NCBI RefSeq assembly: GCF_900114635.1
Contig: NZ_FOTQ01000006.1
Coordinates: forward strand, 186,001-250,000
DNA: 64,000 bases
Reading direction: 5' to 3'
DNA from: Shimia aestuarii
GTDB taxonomy: Bacteria > Pseudomonadota > Alphaproteobacteria > Rhodobacterales > Rhodobacteraceae
Positions 26,585-33,108 of this stretch are shown piece by piece. How positions within the stretch are numbered: the first letter of the stretch is position 1; each line of letters opens with the position of its first letter. The notes beneath the pieces are model-generated. The model saw nothing but the letters and a program-made list of their open reading frames with translations. It had not been told where the DNA came from and made no database searches. Position numbers and translations under genes: made by a program.

Positions 26585-27648
26585 ACGGCACCTTGCGAAA
26601 TGAGGCCGCGGGCGACCTCCTGAAAACTGGCGGCTTGTGCACTGTCGGGGGCGGACACAACGATAGGCGCGCCGCCATCGGCAGCAACCCGGATATCCAG
26701 ATGCAACGGGATTTCGGCGAGCAGCGGGACGCCGAGTTTTTCCGCTTCGTGGGCGACTCCGCCTTGCCCAAACACGTGTTCTTCGTGACCACAGGACGAA
26801 CAGATATGGGTCGACATGTTCTCGATCATACCTAGGATGGGTACGTTCAGTTGGCGGAACATATCTATGCCCTTTCGGGCATCCAGGAGCGCCACATCCT
26901 GTGGCGTGGACACGATGATCGCGCCGTCGACATGTGCTTTCTGTGCCAGTGTCATCTGCACGTCCCCGGTGCCGGGCGGCAGGTCGACAAGCAAGACATC
27001 GAGCGCCCCCCATTGCACCTGCATCATCATTTGCTGGAGGGCTCGCATCAGCATTGGCCCCCTCCAGACAACAGCCTGATCGTCGTTGGTCATCAAGCCG
27101 ATCGACATCATCGTCACGCCATGGTTGCGCATGGGAAGGATGGTCTTGCCATCGGGGCTAGAGGGACGACCGGAGACACCTAGCATCCGAGGCTGGCTAG
27201 GGCCGTAGACATCCGCGTCCAGCAGGCCGACACGTATTCCCTCAGCCGCCAATGCACAGGCAAGGTTGGCAGACAGAGTGGATTTGCCCACGCCGCCCTT
27301 GCCGCTAGCAATGGCGACAATCCGTGCCACCCCGGGGATTTTCTCAGGCCCCTGGGGTTCGGATTTTCGTGAGGGTTGGAGATCAGGCGGCGCTGATGGG
27401 TTGCTGTGGCCTGTCAAAACCACCGAAACACTCTCGACACCGCCAAGCGCGCTGATCGCGGCCTCCGCCTGCTCCCTGACAGGAACATATGCGTCCGCTC
27501 TGGCCGGGTCGATTTCCATAACGAAACGCACGGTTCCGGAATCGACATTGAGGGCGCGCACGACGCCTGCCGAGACGATATCGCCGTGTCCGGTTGGATC
27601 GGTAATCTGTTTCAGAACGCCCAGAACGGCTTCTCGTGTAATCGCCAA
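26581..27648 (-). CDS. Mrp/NBP35-family ATP-binding protein (iron-sulfur cluster carrier)
   Basis: This 355-residue cytoplasmic P-loop ATPase carries and transfers iron-sulfur clusters. An N-terminal MIP18/DUF59-like domain (about residues 1-80, LGVLKQITDPTGHGDIVSAG) precedes the deviant Walker A SGKGGVGKST. Other Mrp marks are LLDADVYGPSQPRMLG, VDLPPGTGDVQMTL and the CSSC pair near residue 280 that binds the bridging cluster. Its start is TTG at 27648 with no close ATG, 4 bp after the DUF6494 stop; a GGGGCGGGAC stretch is the only ribosome-site-like sequence. A second copy may exist elsewhere in the genome. Here it probably helps load clusters into the formate dehydrogenase or polyferredoxin. 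Confidence 0.9.
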   Translation of the reverse strand: MAITREAVLGVLKQITDPTGHGDIVSAGVVRALNVDSGTVRFVMEIDPARADAYVPVREQAEAAISALGGVESVSVVLTGHSNPSAPPDLQPSRKSEPQGPEKIPGVARIVAIASGKGGVGKSTLSANLACALAAEGIRVGLLDADVYGPSQPRMLGVSGRPSSPDGKTILPMRNHGVTMMSIGLMTNDDQAVVWRGPMLMRALQQMMMQVQWGALDVLLVDLPPGTGDVQMTLAQKAHVDGAIIVSTPQDVALLDARKGIDMFRQLNVPILGMIENMSTHICSSCGHEEHVFGQGGVAHEAEKLGVPLLAEIPLHLDIRVAADGGAPIVVSAPDSAQAASFQEVARGLISQGAV

Positions 27649-27651
27649 CGC

Positions 27652-27843
27652 TTAGTCCCGCCCCTTGATCGTTCCTGTTACGACATGTTCCAAGCCAAAC
27701 CCTTCGATGGTGATAACGGCTTTGGCCGTAAATGATTTCCCCGAAGAATCCGCATTGCGCATGGCATCTTCGATGGCCTGCTGAGAGGTCACGCCGACCT
27801 GTTTCAGAAACTTGCGCATCGACATGTTGAAGTCATCGCTCAT
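27652..27843 (-). CDS. Small uncharacterised protein, DUF6494-like
   Basis: This 63-residue acidic protein (MSDDFNMSMRKFLKQVGVTS start) has no membrane segment. I link it by recall to DUF6494. A helix-rich N-terminus with QQAIEDAMRNA is followed by a short beta-rich part (FTAKAVITIEGFGLEHVVTG). The ATG at 27843 follows AAAAGGA. It is the first gene of the minus-strand operon with Mrp, the ligase-like protein and DUF6505, and diverges from the TupA-cytochrome fusion over 57 bp. Function unknown; a formate dehydrogenase accessory role is suggested by position. Confidence 0.65.
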   Translation of the reverse strand: MSDDFNMSMRKFLKQVGVTSQQAIEDAMRNADSSGKSFTAKAVITIEGFGLEHVVTGTIKGRD

Positions 27844-27900
27844 GGTCTGTCCTTTTCCGATTGTGTTGACGAAAGAAGATGCGACTCCCTAACATCGTTT

Positions 27901-28656
27901 ATGGCCCATTGGTTTCGCATGTCCATTCTGGCGTTGATTGCCTCGTTTTCGTGGGCGGGGCAGGGCGGCACGAATGAACGCATTTTCACGATGTCTGCTG
28001 CTCCGGAGATTGTCGAGAGCGGTCTCTTGCAGTTCATTTTGCCCCGGTTCTCGCTCAAGACACAGGTGCGTATTACACTCGTTCAGGCAGGGGAGGCGGC
28101 AGATGTGCGTCTTGGAGAGCATGGAAAACCAGTGTTTTCCCGGTTTGGTCGGATTTGGCGCATGCAGGTGCACAACTCCGGGCATGGCGGCGTGCAAAAG
28201 TTCTCTGACTGGATCGCGTCCGACGTTGGTCGGAGCACGATCATAGCCTTTACTGTGGAGGGCTCCCAAGCGTTTTCTATCCCCGAGGAGGAGCAGGTTG
28301 AGGCTGTGGCCATCACGATGGACGGGAATGTCGACATGGGGCGCGAAGTCTCGCAGAGGATGTGTGGGCGCTGTCATGTAGTGGTGGCGGAGGATCGGAT
28401 GAACGCCATTGGCTCGACGCCGTCCTTTTTTGCCCTGCGCGGTCTGCCGGACTGGAACGAGAGGTTCGCAGCATTCTATGCCCTGAACCCGCATCCCGCA
28501 TTCACGCAGGTGGCCGAGGTTACACCGCCCTTCGCACAAGATCGCCCATCGCCCATCGTGCCATTGGAGATGACGCTTGAACAAGTCGAGGCGGTTCTTG
28601 CCTATGTCTCTTTGCTTAAGCCTGCCGATCTTGGGGCGCCGTTGGAACATCAGTGA
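27901..28656 (+). CDS. Periplasmic cytochrome c with shortened TupA-like N-terminal domain
   Basis: This 251-residue protein has a signal peptide (MSILALIASFSWAGQGG core) and a heme c site CGRCH at residues 155-159. Before the heme domain, residues 30-130 resemble TupA. VESGLLQFILPRF and LVQAGEAADVRLGEHG match the first TupA lobe, and GVQKFSDWIASDVGRSTI with VEGSQAFSIP matches the last 45 residues, while about 150 central residues of TupA are absent. A distal methionine may be supplied by the PLEMTLEQVEAVLAYV end. It diverges from the accessory operon and its end overlaps the convergent polyferredoxin gene by 7 bp. It may be an electron carrier for formate dehydrogenase; whether it binds an oxyanion is unknown. 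Confidence 0.8.
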   Translation: MAHWFRMSILALIASFSWAGQGGTNERIFTMSAAPEIVESGLLQFILPRFSLKTQVRITLVQAGEAADVRLGEHGKPVFSRFGRIWRMQVHNSGHGGVQKFSDWIASDVGRSTIIAFTVEGSQAFSIPEEEQVEAVAITMDGNVDMGREVSQRMCGRCHVVVAEDRMNAIGSTPSFFALRGLPDWNERFAAFYALNPHPAFTQVAEVTPPFAQDRPSPIVPLEMTLEQVEAVLAYVSLLKPADLGAPLEHQ

Positions 28657-30599
28657 TCGCGCCGTTTGCTGAGGTAGTCGTCGGTTGTGCGGGGTTTGGG
28701 GCGCTCTCCCCCGGCAAACGGGTTGTTTTGGGCGTGGTATTGCGCACTTACGCGGCAGTTGTCGCACATCTGGATCATCCTGGCGGCTTCGGGGCTCTGG
28801 AACATACCATGCTTACCCGCCAGTTTTTCTGTAATCTTGTCGATTGTGGACTTGACGCCAAACAGGGCACCGCATTCGATGCAAGCAAAGGGTTCTTCTT
28901 CGTTCAGGACCACTTGCTCCAGCGCCGAGTTTGTGAGGTTCATCCGCGGCTCGTAGGTGATTGCGTTTTCAGGACAAACCCGAGCGCAAAGGCCACATTG
29001 AAGGCATGCATCTTCTTGAAACCGCAATTGGGGCAGGTCGGGATTGTCTCCAAGAGCGCCGGAGGGACAAAGCGAAATGCAGGAGAGGCAGAGCGTGCAC
29101 GCATCGGTATCCACGAGCACCGCGCCGTAAGGTGCGCCTTGAGGCAAGGGCAGAATTTCGGCATCCGGTTGTAAGGCCTTTGTGGCAGTGCGTGCGATTT
29201 GACGTCGCGTGCCCATGGGACGCGACGGAATTTTCAGAGCATCGACACCGCTCGGTGCAAAGAGTGTCTTCGACAAAATGTCCGGATCCTGGGTGTCAAT
29301 CATGCGAATGGCTTTGCCCGAAAGGGCGGTCGCCAGATCGATCTCGGATTGCATGATGTCCCGATCGGTCTTTGGGGTTGGGTGGATGTTAATGTCTGCG
29401 AATCCGGCAGCGAGAGCGGCCAGCATTTCCGAGTGGCCGATGGTGTTGAGTGCTTCAACTTCCAGAGGAATGACATTGGCCGGCAGTCCTTGCCCGAAAC
29501 GGGCGGATACACGGATCAACTCTGCCCCGTCAGCACCAATTATCAATAGCCTCGGCTCGACGCCGCCCGCGTCGAGATACGCTTTGGCCAACGTTTGCAA
29601 GCGGCGGATGGTTTGGTCTACCGCGGGGGCATCATATGCAATCGCACCGGAAGGGCACAACGAGGAGCAGGCACCGCAGCCTGCGCAAATCATCGGGTCG
29701 ATCGAAACATGTTCGCCAGAGGGTGTGATAGCCCCTGTCGGGCATGCGTCAATGCAGCGCGTGCAGCCCGTTTGTTCGGCCCGCGAGTATGCACAAAGCA
29801 GTGGTTCGGTGCGGACATAAAGCGGCTTCTCGAAGGTACCGACCATGTGCGACGCGTCAAGAATGGCGCGCGCCACCGCAGTTGCACTTTTCGGGTCGGC
29901 CCGAAAATACCCCTCGCGTTTTTCGGGAGCTGGAAACAGGGGGGGGGTTCCGCGCAGATCTAAAATAACATCGCACTTCGATTTCGCGTTGTTCTTTGGA
30001 GATGTGAAAGCCCACTGGCCTCCGCCGTGTGTAACCATTTGGCAAAAGCCGTCAATTGTGACGTCGAAGTTCCCGAGTGCGCCTTGGGCGGTTTTTAGAT
30101 GCCCCCGAACTACGTCATAATCGCGGGTGAACGGGACAGAGGTATCGTCTTCGATTAGTACCGTTACGCTTAGGTAGTTCTTGAGTTGTTCTGCCGCCAA
30201 CATCGCAGGTTCCTCGGAACCTAGGATCAGGCATAGCCCCTCTGAAATCACGTCAACGGACTTGGCAGCAGGGATCGAGAGGGAGGCTTCGGCGACCAGT
30301 GCGGTCATTTTGGGTATTCTTGACCCGGTGTCTGCACTCCAACCCGCGCGATCTCGCAGGTCGAGGAAGGCAGGTAAGGGGGCTCCCAAACCGTCGGCCA
30401 TTTCTTCGAAAAGGGCGGTTTCCTGGCCGCAACAAAAAATTGCATCACCTGCGGACAATGCCCTTACCGCGTCTTGCTGCTGGTCCTGACAAAGGGATGT
30501 ATGGACGCGGGAGCAAGGGAGACCGGTGGCCTGTGACAGGGCGTCGGAGTCTATGGGGTTCGTGCCGCAACAGTCACATAAAATCAGTGTCTTAGTCAT
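28650..30599 (-). CDS. Polyferredoxin with four 4Fe-4S motifs, formate dehydrogenase locus
   Basis: This 649-residue cytoplasmic protein has two ferredoxin pairs. The first is CTRCIDACP (from residue 279) and CAGCGACSSLCP (about 305). The second is CTLCLSCISLCP (about 495-510) and CLQCGLCARVCP. The N-terminal 260 residues contain further cysteine clusters (LCDCCG, FCCG, a lone CDVILD), and the C-terminus carries separated pairs CIEC and CDNC that could bind zinc or another cluster. It resembles the ferredoxins annotated beside DUF3305/DUF3306 formate dehydrogenase operons. The ATG at 30599 follows GGGATAAC. It diverges from the DUF3305 operon. It probably moves electrons during assembly of, or from, the dehydrogenase; the direction is unknown. 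Confidence 0.82.
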   Translation of the reverse strand: MTKTLILCDCCGTNPIDSDALSQATGLPCSRVHTSLCQDQQQDAVRALSAGDAIFCCGQETALFEEMADGLGAPLPAFLDLRDRAGWSADTGSRIPKMTALVAEASLSIPAAKSVDVISEGLCLILGSEEPAMLAAEQLKNYLSVTVLIEDDTSVPFTRDYDVVRGHLKTAQGALGNFDVTIDGFCQMVTHGGGQWAFTSPKNNAKSKCDVILDLRGTPPLFPAPEKREGYFRADPKSATAVARAILDASHMVGTFEKPLYVRTEPLLCAYSRAEQTGCTRCIDACPTGAITPSGEHVSIDPMICAGCGACSSLCPSGAIAYDAPAVDQTIRRLQTLAKAYLDAGGVEPRLLIIGADGAELIRVSARFGQGLPANVIPLEVEALNTIGHSEMLAALAAGFADINIHPTPKTDRDIMQSEIDLATALSGKAIRMIDTQDPDILSKTLFAPSGVDALKIPSRPMGTRRQIARTATKALQPDAEILPLPQGAPYGAVLVDTDACTLCLSCISLCPSGALGDNPDLPQLRFQEDACLQCGLCARVCPENAITYEPRMNLTNSALEQVVLNEEEPFACIECGALFGVKSTIDKITEKLAGKHGMFQSPEAARMIQMCDNCRVSAQYHAQNNPFAGGERPKPRTTDDYLSKRRDH

Positions 30600-30941
30600 G
30601 TTATCCCAGCGTGTATTGTTGGTTGGTTAGACGCGAGTTTTGCGCTGAACCGACTTCAGACTAGGCATGATTCTGCGAGGCGGTAAACCAGAATTCGAAG
30701 AGGCTTTTTGGTTTAAGCAATGCGATCCGGAAGCCTGATTCGGACGATTCGAGGGGAGTATCTTTAGCTGATTGTTTTAGTCGGAATGGACAAAACGACC
30801 GCGCAACTGTCTGGCTGAATGCCATGCTGCCCAATTTGACCGGAAAGCCGTCAAAGTGCGAGTCACGCACACTTCTCGCTTTATTGAAGAGTGGCCATTG
30901 GGCAGTTTTAGAAAGACTAATAGAGCAAGGTCCTGGGGAAT
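30600..30941. promoter_or_regulatory. Divergent regulatory region: polyferredoxin and DUF3305-fdh operon
   Basis: This 342-base interval must hold the promoters of the polyferredoxin and of the long fdh operon. I find no convincing -35/-10 pair. A TGG-N10-GC pattern at 30709-30724 is the best sigma-54-like match but lacks the usual CA and TTGC bases. Frames crossing it on both strands show no protein similarity. It is the likely target of the NtrC-like regulator encoded at the end of the operon. Confidence 0.4.
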
Positions 30942-31511
30942 GTGATCTACAATTCGGGAAAGTTCGAAGCGATGCCGATGGGCATCGTGCTGCGGCGGCG
31001 GCCCGGTGCAACCCGGTGGGCGGCGTGGAGCTGGCGTGTTTCAGATGTTCTCCCGGGCGCGTCAGGTGCAGAGTGGCGTCTTTTGCGCGAAGAGGGGGGT
31101 ATCCGCGAGTTTCACGCAGCAACCCTTCCGTTGGAATTGCACAGAGCTGATACCGATTCATACTTGCACGGGCTGAACGCACAGGTGCCCTGCTTGTATG
31201 TCGTGATGCGTGAGGCCGATGAAATGCCTCATCCCTTCGAGCTGGTTTTGGTGACCGCGTCACCCTACGAAGCGCAGGACTATGCCGACAATGGCGAGGA
31301 CATTGTCGAAAAGGTCGCCATGCCTCAGAGCGTGTTTGCGTGGGTCCAAGGGTTTGTTGATCAGCATCACAGAGAAGAGGCATTCAAGAAACGCAAGCGC
31401 GACAAGAAGGACATCACGTTGACATCTGATGGCGTTGGCGATGCGCGCATCCGTCAGTTGGTCGACGTTTATCGTTCGCCGGCTCTTGCCAAAAAGGAGC
31501 GTTTACAATGA
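30942..31511 (+). CDS. DUF3305 domain protein, formate dehydrogenase accessory
   Basis: This protein of up to 189 residues matches DUF3305, a family located beside Tat-exported formate dehydrogenases. Characteristic is the start MPMGIVLRRRPGATRWAAW, then WSWRVSDVLPG and a segment DSYLHGLNAQVPCLYVVMRE. The GTG at 30942 gives the longest form; the ATG at 30972 (GGGAAAG upstream) would begin exactly at MPMGIVLRR and is about as likely. It has no signal peptide. The C-terminus (REEAFKKRKRDKKD) is very basic. It overlaps DUF3306 by 4 bp. Function unknown; it probably helps assemble FdhA. Confidence 0.8.
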   Translation: MIYNSGKFEAMPMGIVLRRRPGATRWAAWSWRVSDVLPGASGAEWRLLREEGGIREFHAATLPLELHRADTDSYLHGLNAQVPCLYVVMREADEMPHPFELVLVTASPYEAQDYADNGEDIVEKVAMPQSVFAWVQGFVDQHHREEAFKKRKRDKKDITLTSDGVGDARIRQLVDVYRSPALAKKERLQ

Positions 31512-32131
31512 GCCGTGGAGACTTCTGGTCGCGGCGCATGGCTGCTGTGGAAGCGGAGCAGCTTGCGGAAGAGCGCGCGCTTGCCGAAGAGGCCGTGGCC
31601 GAGCGGGATTTGGCGCTGGCTGAAAAGGCGGACGAAGAAATTCTCGAAGAATTGGGGCTGCCCGACCCGGACACGCTCTCGGAGGGGGATGACTTCACGG
31701 CGTTCCTGACAGAAAGAGTTCCCGCGCGATTGAAAAACCTAGCGCTGCGGCGCCTGTGGACGACAAACCCGGTATTGGCAAATGTCGACGGGTTGGTCGA
31801 CTACGGCGAAGATTTTACCGACGCGGGCAACGTTATCGAGAACCTCCAGACAGCCTATCAGGTTGGCAAGGGCATGACTGCGCATGTCGAAGCGCTGATG
31901 CGCGGGGAAGAGGTGGTGGTCGTCGCTGACGCCGAAGAGCTAGACGAAGCTCTGGAGCCTGAGGGCGAAGAGGTGCGCGCCCTTGCTTTGGCTTCAGAGG
32001 ACAGTGCGAGCGCCGCCGCGGTCGAGATGGGCGTCGCCGCCGATGAGATAGAAGACATTTCAGGCATCGCGGCGATGCGGGCGCCAAGACGGATGCGGTT
32101 TTCGTTTAACGAAACCGAGGCAAGCGCATGA
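31508..32131 (+). CDS. DUF3306 domain protein, formate dehydrogenase accessory
   Basis: This 207-residue protein matches DUF3306, always paired with DUF3305. The N-terminus SRGDFWSRRMAAVEAEQLAE is followed by a long Glu/Ala-rich helix. The conserved core is FTAFLTERVPARLKNLALRRLW and VDGLVDYGEDFTD (about residues 63-105). The remaining half is acidic and low in complexity, ending MRAPRRMRFSFNETEA. No signal peptide or cysteine motif is seen. It overlaps the genes on both sides by 4 bp, indicating translational coupling. Its role in dehydrogenase maturation is inferred. Confidence 0.82.
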   Translation: MSRGDFWSRRMAAVEAEQLAEERALAEEAVAERDLALAEKADEEILEELGLPDPDTLSEGDDFTAFLTERVPARLKNLALRRLWTTNPVLANVDGLVDYGEDFTDAGNVIENLQTAYQVGKGMTAHVEALMRGEEVVVVADAEELDEALEPEGEEVRALALASEDSASAAAVEMGVAADEIEDISGIAAMRAPRRMRFSFNETEASA

Positions 32132-32754
32132 ATGGAGAAAGCCAGATGACGGCAACCGCAATTTCAGAAAATGTGGCACAGGAAGATCGCCTTCGCGCGG
32201 ATCTTTACAATTTTCTGGGTCTGCTGCTGGCTGGACCTCCGGATGAGTTGCTGCTTGCACAAACGGCCGATTTGGCAGGCGATGAAAGCCCACTTGGGGT
32301 GGCAATCAACGCGCTTGCGAAGATTGCAAAACTGTCCAAGCCGAAGACTGTTGAGCGCGAGTTCAACAAGCTGTTCATTGGTCTGGGGCGGGGCGAGTTG
32401 CTGCCCTATGCCAGTTACTATCTCACGGGATTCCTGAACGAGAAACCGCTGGCTACCCTGCGCCAAGACATGAACGCGCGCGGATTAAACCGTGCAGAGA
32501 ATGTCTATGAGCCTGAGGACAATGTCGCTTCGCTCATGGAAATGATGGGCGCTCTGATCGTGGGGCGGTTCGGGACACCTGCACCGCTCAGCGATCAGAA
32601 GACCTTTTTCAATCGCCACATCGCCACGTGGGCGGGGCATTTCTATTCGGATCTAGAAGCTGCCGAAAACTCGGTCTTCTATGCATCGGTTGGCGCTGTC
32701 GGCCGAGTGTTCATGGAGATCGAGACCGAAGGCTTTCGGATGAGCGCGGGCTAG
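32128..32754 (+). CDS. TorD-family chaperone for formate dehydrogenase
   Basis: This 208-residue all-helical protein fits the TorD/DmsD redox-enzyme chaperones that bind the Tat signal of a molybdo- or tungstoenzyme before export. Visible traits are LRADLYNFLGLLLAGPPDELL near the N-terminus and the family core EREFNKLFIGLGRGELLPYASYYLTG (E-x2-FN-LFIG...G-PYASYY). The ATG at 32128 overlaps the DUF3306 stop; a second ATG at 32146 is also possible. It lies directly before the small Tat peptide gene and fdhA, its presumed client. Confidence 0.87.
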   Translation: MNGESQMTATAISENVAQEDRLRADLYNFLGLLLAGPPDELLLAQTADLAGDESPLGVAINALAKIAKLSKPKTVEREFNKLFIGLGRGELLPYASYYLTGFLNEKPLATLRQDMNARGLNRAENVYEPEDNVASLMEMMGALIVGRFGTPAPLSDQKTFFNRHIATWAGHFYSDLEAAENSVFYASVGAVGRVFMEIETEGFRMSAG

Positions 32755-32807
32755 TTCCGCAAACATGGCGGGCAACCGCCACCCACCAAAGAGGGGAGGA
32801 CTCTCAC

Positions 32808-32999
32808 ATGGCAAAGAAGACCGAGGATGGCACCAGCCGCCGCGATTTTCTGAAAATGGCCGCGACAACAGCGCCTGCTGCAGCAGTCGCGATTGCGGCC
32901 ACAGGGGGCACGGCGGAAGCCGCAGAACCTGACCTGTCATCGGACAAGATGCAGGATACCGCGCATACCCGCGCCTACTACGACAGCGCCCGTTTCTAA
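32808..32999 (+). CDS. Formate dehydrogenase region twin-arginine peptide
   Basis: This 63-residue protein is mostly a Tat signal: SRRDFLKMAATTAPAAAVA with an AEA cleavage-like site, followed by about 25 residues ending in HTRAYYDSARF. It matches the small Tat-target family found just upstream of formate dehydrogenase alpha genes. The ATG at 32808 has a GGGGAGGA site. It may be exported together with FdhA or may assist export; the function is unproven. Confidence 0.85.
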   Translation: MAKKTEDGTSRRDFLKMAATTAPAAAVAIAATGGTAEAAEPDLSSDKMQDTAHTRAYYDSARF

Positions 33000-33108
33000 A
33001 GATACGGACGAAGTCCCCTGCCAAAGGCGACTGGTTGCGTGACGCCCGACTGCCCAAGGTTTTCGTTAACCCAGCTACGTCCCGAATGGGACAGCAAGGG
33101 AGGATAAA

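Noticed and set aside
30709-30724. Sigma-54-type -24/-12 promoter (TGG-N10-GC) before the fdh operon
   Set aside because: Spacing fits but the CA and TTGC bases are missing, and the locus regulator lacks the GAFTGA loop.
30661-31383. Minus-strand frame of 240 codons across the divergent region and DUF3305
   Set aside because: The product is arginine/proline/serine-rich without a recognisable domain and overlaps a supported DUF3305 gene.
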